DNA of 64,000 nt from Amaurobius ferox (taxonomy: Eukaryota; Arthropoda; Arachnida; Araneae; Amaurobiidae): positions 56,063,236-56,127,235 of the forward strand of contig OX578137.1 of NCBI GenBank assembly GCA_951213105.1. The letters are read 5' to 3'. Each line of letters opens with the position of its first letter. The first letter of the stretch is position 1. The notes under the pieces were generated by a model. That model saw only the letters and a list, made by a program, of their open reading frames with translations, did not search any database and had not been told where the DNA came from. A program made the translations under genes and the position numbers. Positions 45,069 to 54,352 of the stretch are shown here, one piece after another.

Positions 45069-45195
45069 TCACTTCAAAAATGTTTGATTCGTGATCAGGG
45101 ATGCTTGAAACGTGCTCTCCCGTCGAAAACTCGATTTCGAATTTTCGACCCCGTCACAATACTTTCCTTATACATTATGTATATAAGGAAAGTAA
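44202..45195 (+). mobile_element. HINE-A full-length copy (best reference copy)
   Basis: Complete structure: start TCTGATGTGGGCAACACATG; 5' subterminal repeat ACTTTCCTTATATAATG (44222-44238); core AGTCGCCAAGTTGGCGAC; GAGCTAGATCCACGAGAG; TATCTCGAGAACGGTTCATG; a long CA tract (44970-45064); a near-palindrome around 45121; and an end hairpin at 45161-45193 with perfect 12-bp arms ACTTTCCTTATA / TATAAGGAAAGT, followed by AAAA. The hairpin's right arm with its flank is the inverse of the 5' subterminal repeat. This combination (subterminal inverted repeats, microsatellite, 3' stem-loop, no TSD) is what is described for non-autonomous Helentrons (HINE/DINE-1 type). Overlapping ORFs of up to 153 codons are poly(Thr-His) artefacts. 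Confidence 0.88.
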
Positions 45196-46400
45196 AAATG
45201 AGCAAAACATATTCTGAGATATATTTGTTAAAGTATAAACACAGATTTGCTCTATATTGTTTAGGAATACTTTGTTTTATATTGTTTAAGTCTAGTTTGT
45301 TTATGTTGCTTAATGCGGCGAATTTTGATAAATATTTCTTTAAGTAGAGGAGACTTAAATTATGTATTAACTTTATAATAATAACTATTATAATAATAAT
45401 AATTGCTGACATGACCGCAATACCCACCATTACTTCTTTATGCGAGACGATTTTACCGTAATCAAATAAATCAAAAACATTACTTATTAAAATCCACGTG
45501 TTTGACTTTAAACAAATTATCATTTATTAACGCTTCTATTATTTTATAATTAAAATTACATAAAATTACTATAAAATCGTTTAAGAAGGAGGAAGCACCT
45601 GTGTGAGACTAGTTCATTTTTATCTTATTTCAATTAGCAAAACGACCTAATATATATTAAGTTCGGAACATACTTTTGCTTTTTGACTTCGTTTTACTGG
45701 TCTGTTGATCTGCTTTGATATCATTAACTTCCCCAACGGCATGCGTCTATGATTGTTTCATTTTCACGTATAACTCATGACATGTTTCTCATATCTAACA
45801 ATTGACTCAGACTTCAACTTTCTGATGAACCATTTCAACTGTTATACGACTTCAACTCTTTGATGCATTCTGATTATTTCTTCGTTGATCCTCCTTTCTC
45901 CATAGCGTCTCGTTTGCCTCGGGTGAATATATGCAATTTGCCTCCATAGGCTGTTCCTCAGCGTGAGGTCGTATTGATGCTTTATTGGATTTTCAGTATC
46001 GAATGAAGCTTGGTTTAAGTCTTGGTCCTGGGATATTTTTTATGCCCCAACCACACGTGAAATTTATTTGATGTGTATTTATTGTGTTCATAAATTTTCG
46101 GACCAAGAGTGTCGAAATTGGTGACTATATGTCTGCGTCTTTGGTCGCAAACATAAAAAAATCTGCTTATGGTGCCTACTGGTCTCACACTTAGGTATAC
46201 TTTGTTTTATATTGTTAAGGTATATTTGTTCTATATTGTTCAAGTCCACTTTTTTCAATATTGTTTAGGTCTATTTTATTCTATATAATTTAAGTCTACT
46301 TTGCTCTCTATTGTTTAGGTATTTAGACCTATCATAATTAATATCATAATACAGGTAAAATGTATTGTTTTATCAGTTTTCGTTTGTAAATTATTTTTCT
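45196..46400. other. Intergenic; interrupted minisatellite, possible decayed LTR
   Basis: Short repeats of the type TTGTTTATATTGTTTAAGTC occur at about 45243-45312 and again at 46190-46330. The two patches may be one minisatellite split by about 880 bp of different sequence. That insert is less AT-rich and ends near GAAATTGGTGACTATATG (46114), slightly reminiscent of sequence following an LTR. No coding frame is visible; the LTR idea is weak. Confidence 0.35.
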
Positions 46401-46401
46401 G

Positions 46402-46514
46402 AGTTGTCAGCATCTTAGCGACACAGTTGTCAGCATCTTAGCGACACAGTTGTCAGCATCTTAGCGACACAGTTGTCAGCATCTTAGCGACACAGTTGTC
46501 AGCATTTTAGCGAC
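46402..46514 (+). repeat. 23-bp minisatellite, about 4.9 copies
   Basis: Four perfect copies of a 23-bp unit (AGTTGTCAGCATCTTAGCGA plus CAC) and a fifth partial copy with one change (CATTTTAG). Confidence 0.95.
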
Positions 46515-46608
46515 GTTCATCTCATCCAGAGGGTATACGACAGTTATTGCGAACTTGCCTATTCTTGTAACACTCATACCGCATCAAAAAAGTAAGCCAG
46601 ATGTTTCA

Positions 46609-46655
46609 TTCGGCGGACTCTAAAAGCCGGAAAGCCCATTTTAGAGTCCGCCGAA
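46609..46655. other. Perfect hairpin, 17-bp arms and 13-nt loop
   Basis: TTCGGCGGACTCTAAAA (46609-46625) and TTTTAGAGTCCGCCGAA (46639-46655) are perfect reverse complements around a 13-nt loop. GC-rich in an AT-rich setting. It could be a very short MITE end pair or a small-RNA stem. Confidence 0.8.
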
Positions 46656-46783
46656 TTCTTATCTCAACGAGTTTTACAGCTAGTGTATTAGATAATATTA
46701 TTATTATTATTACGGCAATTATCATTGATTTTTACAGGGCAGAACACTATGACAATCTTAAAATTCGAATTCTAATATACTAG

Positions 46784-46925
46784 CTCGAGTAAATATTCTA
46801 TCCAGTTGTCCCTTTTTTACACAATGTATTTACATATAAAATTTCATGGTGGTAGCTGTACATCTCATTGAGTTATTATGTTAGTACACACAGGAACATA
46901 GATAAAGGAAAGCGATTAGGTCAAA
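46784..46925 (+). repeat. Possible retroelement or Helitron terminal fragment
   Basis: AATATACTAGCTCGAGTA, then AAAATTTCATGGTGGTAGCT and CTCATTGAGTTATTATG, is the kind of sequence seen at many arthropod element ends (aaatttcat...gagttat...acacac). The assignment rests on style only. Confidence 0.25.
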
Positions 46926-46930
46926 ATTTC

Positions 46931-47215
46931 TTATTATGGAGGATAATTTTTGATTGTGCAAAATGAAATAATTTTGCATTCAATGTTAACAAAGTTGGAA
47001 GTTCAATGTTAACAAAGTTGGAAGTATGTGTCTAAAACTAATTGATTATGGAGGATTATTTTTGACTATGCAAAATGAAATAATTTTGCATTCAATGTTA
47101 GCAAACTTCCAAGTTGGAAGTGTGCGTCTAAAATACAATTGATTATGGAGGATAATTTTTGATTATGCAAATGAATAATTTTACATTCAATGTTAACAAA
47201 CTTTCAATAAAAAAC
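46931..47215 (+). repeat. Tandem repeat of about 105 bp, three imperfect copies
   Basis: Copies start near 46931, 47043 and 47140 with TTATGGAGGATAATTTTTGA and contain ATTCAATGTTAACAAA. The first copy has an internal 26-bp duplication (TTCAATGTTAACAAAGTTGG). Confidence 0.8.
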
Positions 47216-48365
47216 CAATTGCCGAAACTCTAAAAGCCAGATCAACTACGCTGAAATGCATTAAAAATAAAATACTACACTAGCATACGCAATTAAATAT
47301 GTTTACAAAACAATGCCATCTATATCCGGCATTTTTTATCTGATGAAAAAAACATTTTTTTCTTTTCTTACTAATGCTAAACTAATAGATATCTCAGCTG
47401 GTATATCATGCTTTGCGAAATAGAATCATTTCTTTGATCCCAGGAAAATGCTTTCAGCAGATAATATTGCTTGGAAAAATGTTGCTAGTCATAAGTTTTT
47501 ATCTCCTGTCTCATTATTCTGATAGTCGGGATATATGGATGCATGGTTCGCTGAAGCCTTGCGATATAGTCTGTATCCATTTTGAAAATGTTCTTGCAGA
47601 CGAAGATGAGGGAATTACTTGGAATATAAAAGACAAATAACCCATGGGAATGAGATACACGATTCTGTTACGATGCTGTTATAAAATTGTATTTTATTCT
47701 ATCACATAGAAAGTATGTTTCTAATTTATGTCTTCTTTATAAATGTAGATGTATAAAACTATCACTTGTTGGTGTTATCAATGTTAGTGCAAATACTTAA
47801 AAAATTGAATTAATTACTGCACAGTATGGATGTGTGATGTCAGAATGGGTACGAATTTCAATTATGTACATATACATAGATAGATGGTGTGCTATTTGTG
47901 CTATTTGCGATTGCACTCAACAGTGAGTAACGCACATTGCCAAAACGTAATTGTGAAGATAGTCTGATTGAATAAAATGACACTATAACGTTCAATATAT
48001 ACAACGATTTTGCAAGACGATTGCCTAGATATTATAAGAGCTAAGCAAAAACAAATTATTGATTTTGAAATTGGATTTCCTATTAAACATTTTAGCCACT
48101 TACTGTTTCTATCTGTCTTTTATAATTTAGAAGGCATTTCTAGCGAAAATATGCGAAGTGAAGTAAAAACTCGCCTGGATAAAAATATATTTTTTGAAAT
48201 AAAAATGGTTAAAAATATTAAATTACAGAAATTGTTTTTGTATATTCCCAAAATGGTACCATATTTCGGACAAAACAGGCAACTGTTGATCTATTAAGTT
48301 TTGAAATATAAGTGCACAAAGTGTTTACACTTTTCGCAGCGCTCCGATTTAAGTCTGATACTCCG
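47216..48365. other. No gene recognised
   Basis: Plus-strand ORFs 47413-47640 (75 codons) and 48010-48297 (95 codons) are longer than neighbours in this AT-rich DNA. I recognise no family in either; they could be transposon or gene-exon scraps. Nothing else stands out. Confidence 0.4.
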
Positions 48366-48690
48366 TATAGACGTATACTATACTATAGACGTATATTATA
48401 CTATAGACGTATACAATAGATGTATACTATACTATAGACATATACTATACAATAGACGTATACTATACTATAGACGTATACTTTACTATAGACTATAAAA
48501 TAGACGTATACTTTACTATAGACTATAAAATAGACGTATACTTTACTATAGACTATAAAATAGACGTATACTATACTATAGACGTATACTATACTAAGGA
48601 TGTATACCATACTGTAGACGCATACCATAGACGTATACTATGGATGTATATTATAGTATAGACGTATACTATAGATGCATACTATAGACG
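48366..48690. repeat. AT-rich palindromic minisatellite
   Basis: Built from TATAGACGTATACTA-type motifs, themselves partly palindromic (TATAC/GTATA). The middle (about 48470-48565) contains a 30-bp unit with TTTACTATAGACTATAAAAT repeated three times. ORFs here on both strands (48301-48498, 48401-48628) translate to a repeated Tyr/Val/Ile pattern and are not genes. Confidence 0.9.
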
Positions 48691-49884
48691 TTATTTGCGT
48701 CAAAAACTGGCGGCCAATGGAAACGAAAATCAAAGATTTTTTTGCCGCAAAATCTCTTATTATTGCAATAAAATTGGAAGAAAACCCTTAATAAAAAATC
48801 GAATTAATTAAATCGAAATCAAATTTTCCCCTATTTCCTTATTTACTTGACAATTTTGGTTATATTTAATTACAGTATAGCAAAAACTGTGCGGTATTTT
48901 AGATATCTTTACAGCACAATTAAAATTTATTAAACAAGACAATAAAATTATATTTGTTTACATCCAAATTTATTCTGACTTATACATTTTTTATTCTGAG
49001 TTATTCTCCTGATTTAAGTTTATTTTGACTTCCGACGTTAGTATAACATTTTAACAAAAAAATGAAAATATTTAATTGTCTGTTGTATGCATGAAAAATG
49101 TTATACTGAAAGAAATAAAAAATAAAGTTTCTCCATAATCATATATACGTAAAAAAAAAGATAAATTCAGTAGAAGAGTAAAGACTTTGTTGATCTTCTT
49201 TTCACTTTCTATAATACTATTGCTAAACCTTCAAATAATTTGTATATACAATCCTCTTACGTGATTTGAAGTGAAACACAATGCATGTATGTTCTCTTCG
49301 CAGACGAATAAAGATTCCCTCTGCAATTTAACAATAGACCTGAGCAAGTCTGGAAATAAACAAGGAACACGCTACTAGTCCAGTAACACAGTGTTTTTGG
49401 TCTTGGAAGTGTGATGGATTCTGTTGCAGCAATTTAGTGTAAATAAGACTTCCACGTGTCCATGTTTTGTCAGATTAAAGTTTGTATAAATAAATAATTT
49501 ATCAGAGAAATTTCCTCTGAAATTTGGAGTCAATCTGTACAAAACTTCGTGAATTATTCACGTTTTACTGCTCTGGCATTAACTTTTATAGAGCAGTGTA
49601 TATATCCCCTTAAAAATTAAAAAGAGGGCCTTCCTTGTACTTTACTTTTGCACAGAAGTTCACGCAGGTGTTATAGTGGCTTTGCTCCCCATAAGGAAAT
49701 AATAAATTGAAAATTCTGTCAATTATGTTTAATTATACAACATTAACAATATTTAGAAAATATCTATATTATTTAATTGTGAATAGACGGAACGTGTACC
49801 AATTGTGCATATGGTCACGCCCACATTTAGCCATTCCTATTCTGAGTATTATTGGGGCATTGAATTAGTGTTTATTTGCAATAA
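48691..49884. other. AT-rich sequence, no gene seen
   Basis: No notable ORF, repeat or RNA motif recognised. Confidence 0.5.
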
Positions 49885-50558
49885 ATACCGGGTGGTCAGA
49901 ATTAAAACACCCCTACTCTGAGCTCTCTATACATCGAGCTACTCAGTGTAAAGGCTCCAAATTTGAACCTAGTATTCAAGACATGGGGAAAGCGATTACG
50001 CGAAAAAAAATTAGTTCCAGAAACACCGATAGGTGGCGCTGTACAACAGAAAATATGCTGAAAAGACACAAAATAATCACAAAAAAACAAACACATGCGA
50101 TATGGAATATTTCCTTTTTACTTTATTTTGCTGATATGAAAAAAAAGAAGATAAAAAGTGATGAACATTGTCAGATTTGAAAGACAGTATCACTCTGCAT
50201 GTGAGAAGCATCTCAATCGACCAATTACGATCCGCAGTTGAACAAGCTGTCCACAGACTGCAGATTTTACATCTTGAAGAAGGGAACCGTATTGAACAGC
50301 ATTCCCTGCATCGATAAGGTCCTTGTGATATGAATATTTGGTACGTTCGAATAAAATGTGTTACAAATGTGTATTTTGTGTCTTTTCAGCATATTTTCTG
50401 TTGTACAGCACCACCTATCGGTGTTTCTGGAATTATTTTTTTTTCACGTAATCCCTTTCCCCATGTCTTGAATAGTATGTTCAACAATTTTGGAGCCTGA
50501 GTAGTTCGATCTATAGAGAGCTCAGAGTAGGGGTGTTTTAATTCTGATCACCCGGTAT
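49885..50558. mobile_element. MITE with long terminal inverted repeats
   Basis: Left end ATACCGGGTGGTCAGAATTA and right end TTCTGATCACCCGGTAT begin inverted repeats of roughly 190 bp that continue through CCTACTCTGAGCTCTCTATA and TCCAGAAACACCGATAGGTG to GAAAAGACACAAAATA. The arms are diverged by several substitutions. If the outer TA is the target duplication, the inverted repeat starts CCGGGTGRTCAG, pointing to a TA-target (mariner-like) MITE. The internal 300 bp (50090-50370) holds no intact ORF. ORFs 49902-50096 and 49983-50180 are antisense readings of one arm. Confidence 0.85.
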
Positions 50559-50639
50559 AAAACAGGGGAGGGGTAACATTTTAAGATGATTTTATTACAA
50601 ATTTATATTTACGAATGTGCTAATATGATCAAGAAAAAG

Positions 50640-50970
50640 TATGGAAATGAAATAACTTTCCGGTGGGAATTTGGCGCTAATTTTGACATTTCGAGTCTAA
50701 ATTCTATTTTATTTCATTTATGACCCAAAGGTCGCTAGTAAAACTTTTTACTCCTAAACATTTGGACAGCCCTTAGTTAAGCCCAAAACGGATAACATTA
50801 TTCTATCCTTCCATAAGGTGGATAATTGCGAAAAATTAAAAGGGGAAACATTTTGAGTACCATCTATATGTACCGATAATATTTTAAAAGTATATTTTAT
50901 ATACTTAATGATTTGCTTGATTACCGTAAATCTTTCAAAAATATTTTCAACATCCATAAAATCGCGTTGA
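50640..50970 (+). mobile_element. R3 element fragment (Helitron-like family)
   Basis: Ordered matches to 58.48-58.76 kb: TCTAAATTCTATTTTATTTC, GGTCGCTAGTAAAACTTTT, GACAGCCCTTAGTT and TGTACCGATAATATTTTAAA. The Helitron-like terminus is absent in this copy. Confidence 0.6.
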
Positions 50971-50989
50971 AAATGAACGCAGTTAATTA

Positions 50990-51262
50990 AACAAGAAAGA
51001 TGAATAATACATAAATTATTGATTAAGAAACACTTTCTAGCTGAAATGTAATTTTATTTCAACATCTCAAAAATGTAATACATTCAGCGTTGATATTTTT
51101 AAAATTATTATAGTACTACAGTAATTTATTATAATCGAAAATTTCAAACATTGCAAAATACAATTCTAGTTAAACAAAATTAACTTTATTCAAATGACGT
51201 CATCGAAATATAAATCGTCTGCCTCTCAATGCAAAATCAATAAATATTTCATTCATATACCT
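50990..51262 (+). repeat. R2 5'-end fragment
   Basis: AAACAAGAAAGATGAATAA, TTTTATTTCAACATCTC, AATACATTCAGCGTTGATAT and CAAATGACGTCATCGAAAT match the family start. It is truncated after CTGCCTCTCAATG. Confidence 0.7.
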
Positions 51263-51486
51263 TACTAATAGTATACCCGTTCTTCGTACGGAATATATAA
51301 TATAAAGAAATTAAAACTTCAATTATATGCAAATTCCTATAGTATTTTAAATGACACTGTTATTTTAAATATATATTAAAATATTTAATTTACTTATTTA
51401 ATTTAATTATCCTTAAAAGATGTATAAGAATATCTGTTCTCGGTATACAAAATCTTATACAGTATCTTCACAGGTAGATCTGAAGG

Positions 51487-51606
51487 GCCAACGGCCGTAC
51501 CGTGCTGAAAACACCGGTTCTCGTTAGATCACCGAAGTCAAGCAGCATCGGGCGCGGTTAGTACTTGAGGGGGGGGGACCACCTGGGAACACCGCGTGCT
51601 GTTGGC
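51487..51606 (+). rRNA. 5S rRNA-like SINE head (pseudogene)
   Basis: GCCAACGGCCGTACCGTGC, CGGTTCTCGTTAGATCACCG and GGGAACACCGCGTGCTGTTGG. The G-run expansion disrupts the loop E/helix IV region, so it could not make a normal 5S RNA. Confidence 0.85.
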
Positions 51607-51845
51607 ACATTCCGGACGCGGTAGCCCGGTGGTTTGCGGCCTGGATTTGCACGCTGTCACAACTGCCGCCGTGTTCATGCGGAGTACGATCACGTTAAAC
51701 ATGTGGGTCCGTAAGTCCTTCCGAGAGGTTGGCGGTAGGGGAAGGAGGGTACGGTTCCTGTGGATGCCTCCCCCACTGGGTTCCGGTCTAAATTGGGTGG
51801 CACTTCCCGGCCGTCCAAAGGGTTACCTTACACCTTTCTGGTAGA
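51487..51845 (+). mobile_element. 5S-rRNA/tRNA composite SINE, 3' end shortened
   Basis: 5S head 51487-51606 (with a G-run change, ACTTGAGGGGGGGGG), tRNA-like block GGTAGCCCGGTGGTTTGCG, and a tail to ACCTTTCTGGTAG. It lacks the final GGACGGTCTGGG and (CAA)n seen in other copies. No clear target duplication. ORF 51596-51844 is the recurring SINE artefact. Confidence 0.9.
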
Positions 51846-52455
51846 AATTGAACTTAATTTTGTAAATTATTGAATTTTCATCAATTAGGTGTCATTTTCA
51901 TTAATTTAGCATCATTTTATTAATTCCGCAGAATTTTCATTAATTTGGCAGCATGTTAAAAAGTCGACAAATTTGTCGGAAAGTGGGCAGTTGTACTAAG
52001 AGAGAAACGCTACCGAAACATCATTACAATATAATTATCTTTCAAAACGCAATTAATTTCATTGATTTAATGTCATTTTTATCAATTTGACAACGGTTTT
52101 TTTCAATTTGGCGATATTTTCGTTAATTTGGCGATATTTTCGTTAATTTGGCGATATTTGAGCAATTTGGCTACATTTTAATAAGTCGAAAAAATTTGTT
52201 GTCAAGAAGGATGATTGGACCGGCAGTCAAAAGCAAACGAAACATCCTTACAGTACTATCTCCTTTCGAAACGAAATTAATTTAATTGATTTGGCACCAT
52301 TTTTAACAATCTAGTAACATTTTTATCAATTTGGCAACTTTTTATGAATTTGGCGACATTTTTAGCGATTTGACAGAAGGTTCATCAATTTCGAAACATT
52401 AAAAAATATCGCCAAATTGGCGATATCCCGTCAAATTCCTCGCCAAGAGTTACTG
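51846..52455 (+). repeat. Three tandem HINE-A core fragments
   Basis: The HINE-A core (CATTTTCATTAATTTAGC, TTTTCGTTAATTTGGCGA, TCGCCAAATTGGCGATAT) is repeated about three times (near 51875-51990, 52050-52210 and 52270-52450). Each is followed by GAAACATC-type linkers. The middle copy contains a 19-bp triplet of TTTCGTTAATTTGGCGATA. Confidence 0.6.
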
Positions 52456-52997
52456 AGACGGACGGACGGAACTATTTATATTTTTATAGATTAGAAGATT
52501 ATACCCATTTATTAGAAGATATACCCGCACTACTTATATTTTCGTACATTAGAAGATTATAACAATGTATTAGAAGATTTACTCATACTAAAATATATGG
52601 ATTTTAAAATGTTTCACCAAAATAAAACAGAATTTGAAAATATCAATAATCTCTATACAAGTTAAACCCAAAGGCTATAATCCAATCAATGAATATTATC
52701 CAATCAAAATGCAATTCCCATAAAATTTATTTATATATATTTATGATTTAAATCGAAACAGATTTACTGCTGTAATAACTCAGTAAGTTTAGTTCCGTTT
52801 TTTAGATTTACTCCTGTAATAAATCATTGAATTTAATTACGTTTCTTAGCAACATGATATTTTTTTTTCAAATATAAACTCACTGGGTTTTATTTCGTCG
52901 CTTAGCAACATTATATAATTTTTTTTTCAAAGAATTTTGCGGAACAAATGTCGTTTGCATGATGCTATTTCAATGGAAGGTTTAATAGTGCGTTTTT
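52456..52997. repeat. R4-like sequence, otherwise no gene
   Basis: ATTAGAAGATTATACCCA, TACATTAGAAGATTATAACA and AATATCAATAATCTC (reverse of the R4 phrase) at 52490-52655. The rest is AT-rich, with a doubled TTAGCAACATNATATTTTTTT block at 52850-52930. Confidence 0.4.
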
Positions 52998-54176
52998 AAC
53001 ACTTTACAACATAGTTGAAAAGTGTTTATGACTTTGTTCATTCTGTCTGTCTGTCCGTTCGCGCGATAACTGCCGTGAAAATGACTTTATCAAAATGAAA
53101 TTTTAGTATGTTGTTGAGACTGTCTGTGGGACATATGGGAATGTAAATGAATACTATCACCCAATGAGTTTTGGATTGAACCCGGATTGAAAAAATGAAA
53201 TACATTGATCTCTATAAGACCTAATTTTTTAAACATTTTTAAACGAATTTAAGTTTCCCAAATTGCTTCGAAAATTTTAGGAAATATTCAAATTATCCCA
53301 TAAAATATATAAAAAACAATTCAGCAAAATATGTTCAGTAGTTTTTTAAATAAAAATTAAAATAATAATTGCACTCATATTATATAGCAGGATCATGTGA
53401 CCCACTTAAAAAAAATGGCTTCCATCTTTTTTTTCTAGTGTCAAAATGGTGATTTTAAAAGTTATTTTTAATTTATATTCAGTGTTGCATCCATTCTAAA
53501 ACCCTTTTATTTTTGCCTAATTTATGCGCATCTATATACTGCGTCAACACAATTACAATATTTTTGTGTTTAAATAATCATCAAACTTTGATTATTTCTA
53601 CAACGATGTCTAATTTTAACGTATGCAGAATGTAAACACATCCAGCTGTAAGATGAGTCGTATAAGAATTGCTGAACTTTTTTAACTCAAAATTATTTAG
53701 ATTTAGAGTCTGGAATATAGCTGATAAGAATGAAACATTCCCTGATTTTATATAGAGAAGCAGACAATTTTATAGTATTGCCTTTTTAGATGAAGTTTTA
53801 AGCATGGAGCTAGAAAGTACTTTTACCGTCATGGTTCTAAGGTTTTAAGCAAAATAAATTATTGTACTATTGTGATAATTTTAAAAATATCATCGCTGAA
53901 TGAAAGGAATGGAATAAAAGTTTATGAATGAAATATACACTGCTTTTACACAGAGGGCCAGGCGATTTATATTTCGATGACGTCATTTGAATAAAATTCA
54001 TTTTCTTTAATGCAGTTTTAAATTTTCAAATATAATAAATTATTGTAGTATGGTGATAATTTTAAAATTATCACCGCTGAATGTATCGCATTTTAGAGAT
54101 GTTTCAATAAAATTACATTGAAGTTGGAAAGTGTTTCACAATCAATACTTTATGTATGATTGATCTTTCTTGTTTA
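52998..54176 (-). repeat. R2 dispersed repeat, near full length, minus strand
   Basis: The end hairpin AACACTTTACAAC / GTTGAAAAGTGTT at 52999-53027, CTGTCTGTCTGTCC, CGATAACTGCCGTGAAAATG, and the body in reverse to GATTGATCTTTCTTG (54163). The body includes a TGACGTCATTTG block and TGTATCGCATTTTAGAGATG. Confidence 0.8.
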
Positions 54177-54179
54177 TTA

Positions 54180-54352
54180 ATATCTCTATAACGCCTGGTC
54201 TTAAAAACTCGAAATATGGACTAAATTTTAAATGGGGATATTTTAAGTCTACAACGAAAATTTCATCCAATTCGGTGCAGCCTTTCTCTGATGATGAGAC
54301 AAACACACAAATAAACATATAGACAAATTTTCAATTTTATTTATATAGATAT
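54180..54352 (+). mobile_element. Probable LINE (RTE-like) or Helitron 3'-end fragment
   Basis: ACGAAAATTTCATCCAATTC, CTGATGATGAGACAAACAC and TTTTCAATTTTATTTATATA form the usual sort of 3' end seen in arthropod RTE-type elements. No ORF; the assignment is by style. Confidence 0.35.

Noticed and set aside
44886..45347. Long ORFs of Thr-His or Cys-Val repeats over CA/GT tracts (also 10281, 10355, 30434, 39161, 55359)
   Set aside because: Products of the HINE-A microsatellite, with open frames on both strands.
48301..48628. Tyr/Val/Ile-repeat ORFs on both strands
   Set aside because: Translations of the palindromic minisatellite; no start context or motif.
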